Shown here: positions 1 through 6,700 of the stretch, in pieces
Numbering within the stretch: the stretch's first letter is position 1
Layout: every line of letters begins with the position of its first letter
NCBI GenBank assembly: GCA_900541965.1
Contig: UQLN01000040.1
Span: forward strand, 1 to 38,792
DNA from: an uncultured Parabacteroides sp.
Lineage (GTDB): Bacteria; Bacteroidota; Bacteroidia; Bacteroidales; Tannerellaceae
Length of the DNA: 38,792 bases
Reading direction: 5' to 3'
Made by a program: the position numbers and the translations under genes
Notes under the pieces: generated by a model
Databases searched by the model: none
Seen by the model: only the letters and a program-made list of their open reading frames with translations
Told to the model about the DNA's origin: nothing

Positions 1-57
1 TGCCTGTACCGGTCTGAAAGGGGGACATAGACCTTGTAGTTTTGTTTTCATATCCAT
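1..57 (-). CDS. possible 5' end of an unrecognised gene running off the window
   Basis: On the minus strand an ATG at 57-55, with a second in-frame ATG at 51-49, opens a reading frame that has no stop before the window edge. Only about 19 codons are visible and I do not recognise the peptide (Met-Asp-Met-Lys-Thr-Lys-Leu-Gln and so on). No clear TAnnTTTG element precedes it. It could be a real gene start or chance. Confidence 0.2.
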   Translation of the reverse strand, partial: MDMKTKLQGLCPPFRPVQA

Positions 58-108
58 ATATATTTAATTGTTTGTGTTCGTTATTACCCTATTTCTAAAT
101 AACGCATT

Positions 109-210
109 GAAGAACCAGATTTATGGATAATACAGATATAAACGGATGAAAAAATTATTCTTATCCGTTCCAATCCGTTCAATCTGCGTTATCCGTAAAC
201 CTGGTTCTTC
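109..210. repeat. palindromic interspersed repeat, copy 1
   Basis: A roughly 100-bp imperfect inverted repeat. The outer 10 bp (GAAGAACCAG at 109-118 and its complement at 201-210) match perfectly. The arms continue with few mismatches through GGATAA..CAGAT on the left and ATCTGCGTTATCC on the right. The inner part shares the core ATCTGCGT(A)ATCCGT with the element at 6472-6556, so the two look like members of one family. The stretch 1-584 otherwise holds only the edge gene start, the 21-bp inverted repeat and the operon terminator. Confidence 0.6.
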
Positions 211-275
211 GTGGTGTCTGATTCATTCCTACTAACTGTTTAATTGAATATTTTCATTCAAAAAGAAATAATATA

Positions 276-471
276 AGTTCCGCAGAGACTGCGTTAAAAA
301 TTAGGATTAATTAGAAAAATGTTATGCCGTGAAAGCTGTTAAGAATCATATATTCTCAGCTTTTAGTAGTTTGATTATATATGTTATTTGTTTAAAATCA
401 AAGCATTAAGCGCTTAATATATTGTAATTAGTTTATATATTTGTTGAGTCTAACGCAGTCTCTGCGGAACT
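276..471. repeat. 196-bp AT-rich segment bounded by 21-bp perfect inverted repeats
   Basis: The sequence at 276-296 (AGTTCCGCAGAGACTGCGTT plus A) is the exact reverse complement of 451-471. Each arm is itself a small hairpin (CGCAG-AGA-CTGCG). The 154 bp between them is AT-rich, contains the 14-bp palindrome ATTAAGCGCTTAAT at 405-418, and has no supportable reading frame. The form resembles a miniature inverted-repeat element, but I see no clear target-site duplication. Confidence 0.5.
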
Positions 472-477
472 CAGTAA

Positions 478-522
478 TAAAAATAAAAAGCGGTCTGACG
501 CCAATTGAAGCCAGACCGCTTT
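478..522 (-). terminator. intrinsic terminator of the aromatic amino acid operon
   Basis: An 11-bp perfect stem is formed by AAAGCGGTCTG at 487-497 and CAGACCGCTTT at 512-522, with a 14-nt loop. On the minus strand it is followed by a T-rich tract (complement of 479-489). It lies about 60 bp downstream of the tyrA stop codon and closes the minus-strand operon. Confidence 0.85.
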
Positions 523-584
523 CCACATGTTTTTGTTCGTATCTTTTTCGAGGTTGTTTCCTGCCTCTTTTTAGATCCTCTTTA

Positions 585-1358
585 TTATTCGATATTCTTC
601 CTGATTTTGGTCAAATACGCTTTCATAGCATCCGAATCTTTATCTTTGATAATATCCTGAAGGATGGATAATTCTTCCTGGATACGTTCAATTTGTTTCG
701 GAGTACGCGGGTTGAAAAGAATTTCGGTCAATAAATAATCATCTTCCGACAGCAGGCCGCGGGCAATCTTCATATGACGTTTGAAGGTGGTACCCGGAGC
801 GTCCTGATGTTTCATTGTTGCAGCGAATACCATTGTGGAAGCAAACGGGATACCTAATGAATAGGCTACCACCTTGTCATGTTCATCAAACGTATATTCG
901 CAGATATGCAGGCGCAGGCTGGCATAGATATCTTTGAAGAAGATTTTCCCCAGATGGTCTCCTTCGGAAATGATAATTGTATTCTCTTTTTCCAATTGTC
1001 CGAGATTGGCGAAAGTAGGACCGAACATCGGGTGAGTGGAAACATACGGGAGTCCGCATGTCTCATAGAACTCTTTTAAATGAGTCTTCACGGATGCGAT
1101 ATCCGAAATAATGCAGTACGGCTGCAAGTACGGCATAATACTTTTGAAAGCCTCAATCGTATAACTCAGCGTCACACAGTTGATAACAAGTTCGGGAGCA
1201 AACTCCGCCACTTCTTCCGGCTTTTGCAAGCGCAGGGCATTATATATAAACCGCATCCGTTTCGGATCACTTTCCAGTACGGCTACTTCATGTTGAAAGC
1301 TAAGCAAGTCGGTGAAGAAAGAACCCATCTTTCCGGCACCCAGTATTAATATCTTCAT
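585..1358 (-). CDS. tyrA: prephenate dehydrogenase
   Basis: This 257-residue cytoplasmic enzyme would oxidatively decarboxylate prephenate to 4-hydroxyphenylpyruvate with NAD(P), the tyrosine branch from chorismate. The N-terminus is a Rossmann nucleotide-binding start, with LILGAGKMG at residues 4-12 and an acidic residue after the second strand (LESD). The family's DIASVK segment and the STHPMFGP motif, the usual substrate-side histidine region, follow at mid-length. It lacks a fused chorismate mutase, which in this operon sits on the DAHP synthase instead. It is the last gene of the operon, followed by a strong terminator. Length is near the short form of the family. Function is confident by motifs and context; cofactor choice is not determined. 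Confidence 0.9.
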   Translation of the reverse strand: MKILILGAGKMGSFFTDLLSFQHEVAVLESDPKRMRFIYNALRLQKPEEVAEFAPELVINCVTLSYTIEAFKSIMPYLQPYCIISDIASVKTHLKEFYETCGLPYVSTHPMFGPTFANLGQLEKENTIIISEGDHLGKIFFKDIYASLRLHICEYTFDEHDKVVAYSLGIPFASTMVFAATMKHQDAPGTTFKRHMKIARGLLSEDDYLLTEILFNPRTPKQIERIQEELSILQDIIKDKDSDAMKAYLTKIRKNIE

Positions 1359-1383
1359 TTTGTTTTAGTATAGCCTTTTTTTT

Positions 1384-1487
1384 AGTTGACAGTTGACATG
1401 TGACAGTTGACAGTTATTTCGGCTTTCAGCCGATTTGTACACAGAGTGCGAAGCCCAACTGTCACTTGTCACTTGTCAACTGTCACC
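1384..1487. repeat. heptamer-based inverted repeat inside the aromatic operon
   Basis: Between tyrA and the DAHP synthase gene, 1384-1415 carries four near-copies of a heptamer (GTTGACA, GTTGACA, TGTGACA, GTTGACA). The segment 1457-1487 carries the complementary series (AACTGTCAC, TTGTCAC, TTGTCAAC, TGTCACC). A second perfect hairpin, TCGGCT-TTC-AGCCGA at 1419-1433, sits inside. In the operon mRNA this would fold into a long stem in front of tyrA. It has no T-tract after the stem, so it is not a typical terminator. Confidence 0.6.
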
Positions 1488-1492
1488 TGATT

Positions 1493-2560
1493 CTACTCGT
1501 TCATTATAATCATTTGCTGACGTACAGATTCTTCATGAATCTCTTTCAGTATCTCTTTTACAAATTCGGTGTTCAGATCCATTTGTTCACCCATGCTGGA
1601 ACGTTTTTCCAGGATTTCACTGTAACGCGGTGATTGTAAGATAGGCATGTTATGTTCCTTCTTGTAGATACCGATTTCACGGGAGATGCGCATACGTTTG
1701 GCAAGAAGTTCCAACAATTGTTCATCGATACCGTCAATCTGGCGACGCAGTTCGCTAAGGTTTTCCGTTGTTTGGTTTTCGTTGCGGATAACCAGCAGGT
1801 TCAATACATAATCCAGTACATCCGGGGTAATCTGCTGTGAGGCATCGCTCAGCGCACAATCCGGGTTACAGTGAGATTCTATAATCAAACCGTCGAAGCT
1901 CAAGTCCATAGCCTGTTGGCATAAGGGAGCAACCAGTTCACGTTTGCCACCGATATGGCTGGGGTCGCAGAAGATAGGCAACTGAGGCATACGGCGACGC
2001 AGTTCGATAGGAATATGCCACAAAGGCAAATTACGGTAAATCTTTTTATCGTAAGAACTGAAACCACGGTGGATCGCACCTAAACGACGGATACCAGCAT
2101 TGTATAAACGTTGGAAAGCACCAATCCACAATTCCAAATCCGGGTTTACCGGGTTCTTAATCAATACGGGAATGTCAACACCCTTCAAAGCATCTGCAAT
2201 TTCCTGTACGGCGAACGGGTTCACTGTTGTACGTGCACCAATCCACAATACGTCGATACCTGCTTTCAATGCTTCGAAAACATGGTCTTTTGTAGCGACT
2301 TCGGTGGCTACATACATGCCTGTTTCTTTCTTTACACGTTTCAGCCATTGCAGCCCTTCTGCACCGATACCTTCGAAACCTCCCGGTTTGGTACGGGGTT
2401 TCCAAATACCGGCACGGAATAATTTCACGCCTCTGTCGGCAAGCCCTTTGGCGGTTTCCATTACCTGCTCTTCTGTTTCGGCACTACAAGGGCCGGCTAT
2501 AACAATCGGACGTTGGGGGTCTATACCCGGTAATAATATTGATTCTAAATTCATTTCCAT
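1493..2560 (-). CDS. aroF: bifunctional DAHP synthase / chorismate mutase
   Basis: At 355 residues this fuses two domains. Residues about 1-260 are a type I-beta 3-deoxy-D-arabino-heptulosonate 7-phosphate synthase, showing the family motifs GPCSAE, the KPRTKPGGFEG loop, the KNP segment, and CDPSHIGG with its metal and substrate residues. Residues about 270-345 are an AroQ-type chorismate mutase helix bundle (LRRQIDGIDEQLLELLAKRM). The enzyme would start the shikimate pathway and also turn chorismate into prephenate. The prephenate-consuming enzymes are encoded on both sides of it in the same operon. ATG codons at positions 1 and 3 are both possible starts. The gene symbol is by function; naming differs between genomes (aroA/aroG/pheB are also used). 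Confidence 0.92.
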   Translation of the reverse strand: MEMNLESILLPGIDPQRPIVIAGPCSAETEEQVMETAKGLADRGVKLFRAGIWKPRTKPGGFEGIGAEGLQWLKRVKKETGMYVATEVATKDHVFEALKAGIDVLWIGARTTVNPFAVQEIADALKGVDIPVLIKNPVNPDLELWIGAFQRLYNAGIRRLGAIHRGFSSYDKKIYRNLPLWHIPIELRRRMPQLPIFCDPSHIGGKRELVAPLCQQAMDLSFDGLIIESHCNPDCALSDASQQITPDVLDYVLNLLVIRNENQTTENLSELRRQIDGIDEQLLELLAKRMRISREIGIYKKEHNMPILQSPRYSEILEKRSSMGEQMDLNTEFVKEILKEIHEESVRQQMIIMNE

Positions 2561-2596
2561 CTTGATGACTTATTATTTTGTTTTCTATTCTTCTGA

Positions 2597-3775
2597 TTAT
2601 AAACATTCAATTCTTTTCAATGCCTCTGCCAGCGTTTCGTTTTTACAGCAGAGAGAAATACGGATGTATCGTTCGCCACGGCTTCCGAATATGAATCCGG
2701 GGGTCAGGAAAACATTCGCACCATACAGTACCTTGTTGGCAATCGCTTCGCTGCCTTCCGCATCCGCCGGGATTTTACCCCAAAGGAACATGCCTACTTG
2801 GTTTTCATCAAATTCGCAACCTAAAGCGTGCATAATCTGGCCGGCAAGGTCTCGGCGGCTCCGATACGTACGGTTCATAGTGTCGTACCATTCTTTCGGT
2901 GCGCTCAGGGCTTCGACTGCTGCATACTGCATCGGCTTGAACTGTCCGGAGTCGATATTGCTCTTTACTTTCAGTATCCATTGTACGAATTGTGCGTTGG
3001 AGGCAAGCATCGCCATACGCCAGCCCGGCATATTGTGGGCCTTACTCATAGAGTTCAGTTCGATACAGATGTCTTTTGCTCCCGGAACACTCAGTATGCT
3101 GATAGGATGTTCGTTCAGTATGAAGCTGTATGGGTTGTCGTTGCAGATGATGATGCCATGTTTGCGTCCGAAAGCTACCAGCTTTTCATAAAGCTCCATG
3201 CTTGCATTGGCTCCGGTAGGCATGTTCGGATAATTAGTCCACATCAGTTTTACGTTCGACAAATTCATCTTTTCCAATGCTTCGAAATCCGGTTGCCAGC
3301 CCAGTTCTTCTTTCAAATCGTAGTAAACCAGGTTTGCTTCTACCAATTTACTCACCGAGCTGTACGTCGGATATCCCGGATTGGGAACCAGTACGCCGTC
3401 GCCCGGATTCAGGAATGCCAGCGAAATGTGCAGGATACCTTCTTTGGAACCAATCAGCGGTTGGATTTCAGTCTTCGAATCTAAATCTACATTATACCAC
3501 TTCTTATACCAGTCGGCGAAACCTTTACGCAGTTCAGGGATACCCACATAAGGCTGATAACCGTGCTCGTTGGAATGGCGGGCATGTTCACACAGTGTTT
3601 CGATTGTCTTTTCCGAAGGTGGAAGATCCGGACTGCCCACGCCCAGATTAATCACGTTCTTACCTGCTGCGTTCATTTCAGCAACTTCTTTCAATTTCTT
3701 AGAGAAATAGTACTCTTGTACGCTGCCTACCCGGTTTGCAGGTGTAATCTTACATACTTTGTCTTCCTTCTGCAT
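2597..3775 (-). CDS. PLP-dependent class I/II aminotransferase, probably aromatic
   Basis: This 392-residue fold-type I aminotransferase carries the PLP-lysine segment SMSKAHNMPGWR and a TNYPNMPTGA segment typical of the LL-diaminopimelate/aspartate aminotransferase branch. The GxGSPD and NPGYP motifs lie near the N-terminus. Its position between prephenate dehydratase and DAHP synthase suggests it transaminates phenylpyruvate and 4-hydroxyphenylpyruvate; substrate preference cannot be read from sequence. Its start at 3775 overlaps the 3' end of pheA by 26 nt, which favours translational coupling. Confidence 0.88.
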   Translation of the reverse strand: MQKEDKVCKITPANRVGSVQEYYFSKKLKEVAEMNAAGKNVINLGVGSPDLPPSEKTIETLCEHARHSNEHGYQPYVGIPELRKGFADWYKKWYNVDLDSKTEIQPLIGSKEGILHISLAFLNPGDGVLVPNPGYPTYSSVSKLVEANLVYYDLKEELGWQPDFEALEKMNLSNVKLMWTNYPNMPTGANASMELYEKLVAFGRKHGIIICNDNPYSFILNEHPISILSVPGAKDICIELNSMSKAHNMPGWRMAMLASNAQFVQWILKVKSNIDSGQFKPMQYAAVEALSAPKEWYDTMNRTYRSRRDLAGQIMHALGCEFDENQVGMFLWGKIPADAEGSEAIANKVLYGANVFLTPGFIFGSRGERYIRISLCCKNETLAEALKRIECL

Positions 3776-4595
3776 ATTCGCCTAAAATTTTTAAATCCTT
3801 TGTTAATGGTCTGATTGCATCCAGCGCTTGTTTGTAGCGGGTGAAATCTGTGAAAGTGAGGTCTATATAAAATAAATACTCCCATTCCCGTCCGATGATG
3901 GGCAACGATTGTATTTTGGAAAGATTCATATCGTAAAAAGAGAGAACGGAAAGAACTTTGGAAAGGCTGCCGGCGGTGTGGGGAAGTGCAAATACGAGGG
4001 AGGATTTGTTGATGTCGGTTCCGTGCAGCATATCTTCCGCCGTCCAACGGTCTGCTATTATCAGGAAACGGGTGAAATTACGTTTGTTTGTTTCAATTCC
4101 TTCGGCAAGCACTTCCATCCCGTATATCTGGGCGGCAAGTTTACCGCAAATAGCGGCGTGTCCTTCCAGTTTGTTTTCGGCAATCCACCGGGCGCTTAAC
4201 GCCGTATCCTCTTTCTCCACTACTTTGGCATGAGGCAGGGTATCGAGGAAATCACTGCACTGCATCAGGGCTATCGGGTGGGAGTTCACTTCCGTCACAT
4301 CATGGATGGAAGTTCCCGGCAGGGCAACCAGCGAGTGGGAGATACGCAGTTTGTATTCGCCAATCACGCGCAGTTCACTTTCCCGAATCAACTCATGGTT
4401 TTGCAGCAAGCTACCGGCAATCGTATTCTCAATAGCCATAATACCCAATACGGAGGGGTCTTTCTTTATGGTTGCGATTACATCTCTGAATGTGAGACAA
4501 GGGATAATCTCGACTTCATCCCCTTCAAAGTAATTGCGGCTGGCTATATCATGATAGGCACCGGCTATTCCCTGGATTGCTACTTTCTTTTTCAT
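3750..4595 (-). CDS. pheA: prephenate dehydratase with C-terminal ACT domain
   Basis: At 281 residues from the chosen start, this cytoplasmic enzyme converts prephenate to phenylpyruvate. The catalytic domain occupies about 1-185, with AIQGIAGAYH at the N-terminus and the catalytic TRF triplet at 175-177. An ACT regulatory domain follows from about 197 (SLVFALPHTAGSL). The usual ESRP-like effector motif of the ACT domain reads KIQSLPI here (about 227-233), so feedback by phenylalanine may differ. I chose the ATG at 4595 because the next upstream in-frame ATG (4643) sits directly on the attenuator T-tract and would add a lysine-rich non-family extension. It is the first structural gene of the operon, behind a Phe/Tyr leader. 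Confidence 0.92.
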   Translation of the reverse strand: MKKKVAIQGIAGAYHDIASRNYFEGDEVEIIPCLTFRDVIATIKKDPSVLGIMAIENTIAGSLLQNHELIRESELRVIGEYKLRISHSLVALPGTSIHDVTEVNSHPIALMQCSDFLDTLPHAKVVEKEDTALSARWIAENKLEGHAAICGKLAAQIYGMEVLAEGIETNKRNFTRFLIIADRWTAEDMLHGTDINKSSLVFALPHTAGSLSKVLSVLSFYDMNLSKIQSLPIIGREWEYLFYIDLTFTDFTRYKQALDAIRPLTKDLKILGEYAEGRQSM

Positions 4596-4642
4596 CTTCT
4601 TTCGTTTTTTCTTTGTTTCATCTGACGGATGTATATACGGCA

Positions 4643-4672
4643 TAAAAAAAGTCCCACCGGAACGGCAGGACT
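4643..4672 (-). terminator. attenuator terminator in front of pheA
   Basis: On the minus strand a continuous 10-bp stem (AGTCCTGCCG / CGGTGGGACT, including two G-T pairs) with a 3-nt loop occupies 4672-4650. It is followed immediately by seven T residues. It lies between the leader peptide stop (4714) and the pheA start (4595), so it is a leader terminator and not the end of a gene. Confidence 0.9.
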
Positions 4673-4732
4673 TCATATTGTTTTATTGATATATACTTTC
4701 AATCATCAACGCTTTACATATAAACTCCTGCC
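4664..4732 (-). promoter_or_regulatory. antiterminator arms overlapping the leader peptide and the terminator
   Basis: The minus-strand segment 4732-4718 (GGCAGGAGTTTATAT), inside the last codons of the leader peptide, can pair with 4678-4664 (ATATGAAGTCCTGCC). The duplex has 14 pairs with one G-G mismatch and one wobble. The second arm contains most of the 5' strand of the terminator stem, so the two structures exclude each other. A ribosome stalled on the Phe/Tyr codons would leave the first arm free. A ribosome at the stop codon would cover it and allow termination. Confidence 0.85.
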
Positions 4733-4788
4733 TTCACCTTGCTAAAGTAAAAGTAATAAAAGAAATATGTAAAGCTAAATCGATTCAT
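4714..4788 (-). CDS. Phe/Tyr-rich leader peptide of the aromatic operon
   Basis: A 24-codon open reading frame (ATG at 4788, TAA at 4716-4714). Residues 4-15 are Phe or Tyr in ten of twelve positions: Phe at 4, 6, 9, 10, 13 and 15, and Tyr at 8, 11, 12 and 14. There is no Trp. It sits directly after a Bacteroides-type promoter and before the mutually exclusive terminator/antiterminator. By analogy with the E. coli pheL principle, translation of this run would report the supply of charged tRNA-Phe and tRNA-Tyr. The peptide itself probably has no other role. Confidence 0.85.
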   Translation of the reverse strand: MNRFSFTYFFYYFYFSKVKAGVYM

Positions 4789-4815
4789 TTGTCTCGTTTG
4801 TTTTTTTATACGGGG

Positions 4816-4851
4816 CAAAAGTAACGCTTTTTTGGAAACTACAAGCAAAAA
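4816..4851 (-). promoter_or_regulatory. promoter of the aromatic amino acid operon
   Basis: On the minus strand, TACTTTTG at 4823-4816 matches the Bacteroidota -7 consensus TAnnTTTG exactly. A TTTG for the -33 element lies at 4849-4846 with a 22-nt spacer. An alternative TTG at 4844-4842 gives 18 nt. Transcription would start near 4809, only about 20 nt upstream of the leader peptide ATG. Confidence 0.7.
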
Positions 4852-5000
4852 GTGATATTTTTTTTCAGAGAGAGGCAAAATAAAATAGATACACCTCATG
4901 CTGCCTGTATCTGAACGAAGAAAAGGTATAAGTGTATAGCAAAATGACATGCAACAAATTTAAAGTACTGCATAAACAAGGTTTTATGTCGTATTTTACC

Positions 5001-5008
5001 TATTTTTG
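5001..5008 (+). promoter_or_regulatory. -7 promoter element for the 5038 gene
   Basis: TATTTTTG matches TAnnTTTG and lies 30 bp before the start codon of the lipoprotein gene. No TTTG is found at the expected -33 distance, so the assignment rests on the -7 element alone. Confidence 0.35.
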
Positions 5009-5037
5009 GCATTGCAGATGAAGAATAGAATATAGAT

Positions 5038-5412
5038 ATGAAATATATACGAGTGATAATAATGATGTCTGTATTTTGTATCGCAGCAAGTTGTACAACA
5101 CAAAAGGTTGCGTATAAAGAGCGGTTGGAAGAAGCAAAGGGTTATGCTCTTTGTGCCTGTATCGCACATATGAACAAGTCTATTGATAGTATGTCGGTTA
5201 TTAATAAAGACTATTCCGGCGGATATTTTGTTCAATTAAGTCACTTATCACTTGATGAAATCATTAAGATTAAAGAATATGTCGAGAAAGAATGTATGAA
5301 TTATTGGGGTATAGCTCAAAATCCCGAGGGTAATATGATCGCATATTCTTCATGGAAATTCTATAATTCCAAAGAGTTAGATAACTTTATTCGTAAAATC
5401 ATAAAGAAATAA
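5038..5412 (+). CDS. small lipoprotein resembling Tai4-type amidase immunity proteins
   Basis: This 124-residue protein has a lipoprotein signal peptide (hydrophobic stretch, then AASC with the lipidated Cys at 19), so it should be anchored facing the periplasm. The mature part has a YALCACIAHM cysteine-containing helix, a second conserved-looking cysteine (KECMNYW) and ends in FYNSKELDNFI. This layout resembles the type VI secretion amidase immunity family Tai4, which blocks peptidoglycan amidases in the periplasm. The assignment is from remembered family pattern only. No amidase or T6SS gene is nearby, so it would be an orphan. It lies 14 bp before the DJ-1-like gene and is probably cotranscribed with it. 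Confidence 0.65.
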   Translation: MKYIRVIIMMSVFCIAASCTTQKVAYKERLEEAKGYALCACIAHMNKSIDSMSVINKDYSGGYFVQLSHLSLDEIIKIKEYVEKECMNYWGIAQNPEGNMIAYSSWKFYNSKELDNFIRKIIKK

Positions 5413-5426
5413 AAACATAAAAACAT

Positions 5427-6035
5427 ATGAACAACGAGATTCTATATATCCTTTTGCCGGACTATGCCGCACACGAAGCAGTGTATCTCTCAGAGGCTAT
5501 TGCTTCTGATGAATTAGCCTTGAAAGAGAGTCCAAAGTATGTCAATAAGGTTGTTGCACCTACTTTAGAGCCCGTAAAATCAATCGGCGGATTTCGCACT
5601 TTGCCTGATTATTCGTTTGATACTATGCCCGACGATTATGCCGCTTTGGTACTGATTGGCGGCTTCGGATGGAGTAGGCCTGTTGCAGAACAGGTTGTGC
5701 CGATTGTTAAACAAGCCATTGAGAAAGGCAAGATTGTCGGTTCGATCTGCAATGCGGCTTCATTCATGGCAAAGCACGGATTTCTTAATACGGTCAAGCA
5801 TACGGGAAACGGATTGGAGCAACTCAAACTGTGGGGCAGTGAAAACTACACTAATCCCGACGGATATGTTCACGCCCAATCGGTAAGCGATAAGAATATA
5901 GTGACGGCAAACGGCTCTGGAACGCTTGAGTTTGCAAAAGAACTCTTGTTATTGCTTGAGAACGACACGCCGGAGCGCGTCGAAATGTACTATCAGTTCA
6001 ACAAGCAAGGTTTCTGCTCGCTTTTCCCCGCATAA
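5427..6035 (+). CDS. DJ-1/PfpI family protein
   Basis: A 202-residue protein of the class I glutamine amidotransferase-like fold. The nucleophile elbow is visible as GSICNA with Cys108, and Glu17 (AAHEAVYL) occupies the place of the acidic residue that tunes the cysteine in DJ-1 relatives. Strand motifs LVLIGGFG and the C-terminal helix also fit. Members act as glyoxalase, chaperone, protease-like or regulatory proteins; sequence alone does not choose. There is no signal peptide, so it is cytoplasmic. A terminator candidate follows at 6172-6203. Confidence 0.85.
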   Translation: MNNEILYILLPDYAAHEAVYLSEAIASDELALKESPKYVNKVVAPTLEPVKSIGGFRTLPDYSFDTMPDDYAALVLIGGFGWSRPVAEQVVPIVKQAIEKGKIVGSICNAASFMAKHGFLNTVKHTGNGLEQLKLWGSENYTNPDGYVHAQSVSDKNIVTANGSGTLEFAKELLLLLENDTPERVEMYYQFNKQGFCSLFPA

Positions 6036-6171
6036 ACTATTGTATGGAAATTATAGTTATTTGTCAATTTATAATGTCTGTATTTTGTTCGGTTTGATAA
6101 CATTTTGATTAAATAATGCCTTTTTTGCTGACTATGCATCTGTAAATAAAAGGCATTTCAGGAAAAATCAG

Positions 6172-6203
6172 ACTCTTTTTAGCGCTAAAAAGGAGTTTTT
6201 TTA
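6172..6203 (+). terminator. intrinsic terminator downstream of the DJ-1-like gene
   Basis: The 18-bp palindrome CTTTTTAGCGCTAAAAAG (6175-6192), extended by ACTC/GAGT pairing with one bulge, is followed by seven T residues (6196-6202). It lies about 140 bp after the stop codon of the plus-strand gene. Confidence 0.65.
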
Positions 6204-6370
6204 TACTATCCGGCACTTATTTTCATTTATCCGGAGGGTAATTTCAATTAGTTGCGGTACAAATTCCAACTATCTGCGCACTAAAATATAACTGTTTGCG
6301 CGGATAAAACACCTATATTTTGACTTCAAAGCATATATGTTTCGATTTCAAACCATATATGCTTTGTTTT
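6195..6370. repeat. degenerate tandem array with 22-bp period
   Basis: Written in 22-bp rows from 6217 (6217, 6239, 6261, 6283, 6305, 6327, 6349), the sequence aligns with itself. Most rows begin with an AAA or ATTT run, have CA or AAC near positions 7-9, and TAT/TTTGCG-like letters in the second half. The last two rows are the clearest, sharing CAAA.CATATATG and differing elsewhere. An earlier diverged copy (ATCCGG) begins near 6195. The interval 6036-6700 has no gene; it holds the terminator, this array, a palindromic repeat and unassigned AT-rich DNA. Confidence 0.5.
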
Positions 6371-6471
6371 TAGACCTTATTGGGCAGAGACGCGGCTCTG
6401 GAATGGTTGGAAAACCAAACTTGTCGCAGATATCAAATAGATTATTATATACCACTAAACCTAACAATATG

Positions 6472-6556
6472 TTTAGGCACGGATTCACAGAAAACACGGA
6501 TTAATATAAGTCATATATTTTATTAAACCGTGTAATCTGCGTAATCCGTGCCTAAA
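6472..6556. repeat. palindromic interspersed repeat, copy 2
   Basis: An 85-bp inverted repeat with 14-bp perfect ends (TTTAGGCACGGATT at 6472-6485 and its complement at 6543-6556). Further imperfect pairing of ACACGGATTAAT with ATTAAACCGTGT lies inside. It shares AATCTGCGT(A)ATCCGT with the element at 109-210. There is no coding capacity. Confidence 0.6.
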
Positions 6557-6700
6557 AAATAATATCCTCACTATGTTAATTAGTAAGTGTTTTGTAATAT
6601 ACATTAACAAACTGATAAAGCTGAACTCCGCGAGAGTACCATATTTACAAAGCCTCCCGTGTATGTGTCCATAGAATCCGCGTATTCAGGGGATGTTTTG

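Noticed and set aside
2100..3191. 363-codon plus-strand open frame
   Set aside because: It lies antisense to the DAHP synthase and aminotransferase genes, has no recognisable domain or promoter, and spans their intergenic gap; it is a shadow of strong coding on the other strand.
4596..4676. N-terminal extension of pheA to 4676 or 4643
   Set aside because: The upstream ATGs fall within the terminator hairpin or directly after its T-tract, and the extra residues are lysine-rich and unlike the family start.
6115..6157. AATGCCTTTT / AAAAGGCATT inverted repeat as a terminator
   Set aside because: The loop is 23 nt and no T-tract follows; the hairpin at 6172-6203 is the better terminator.
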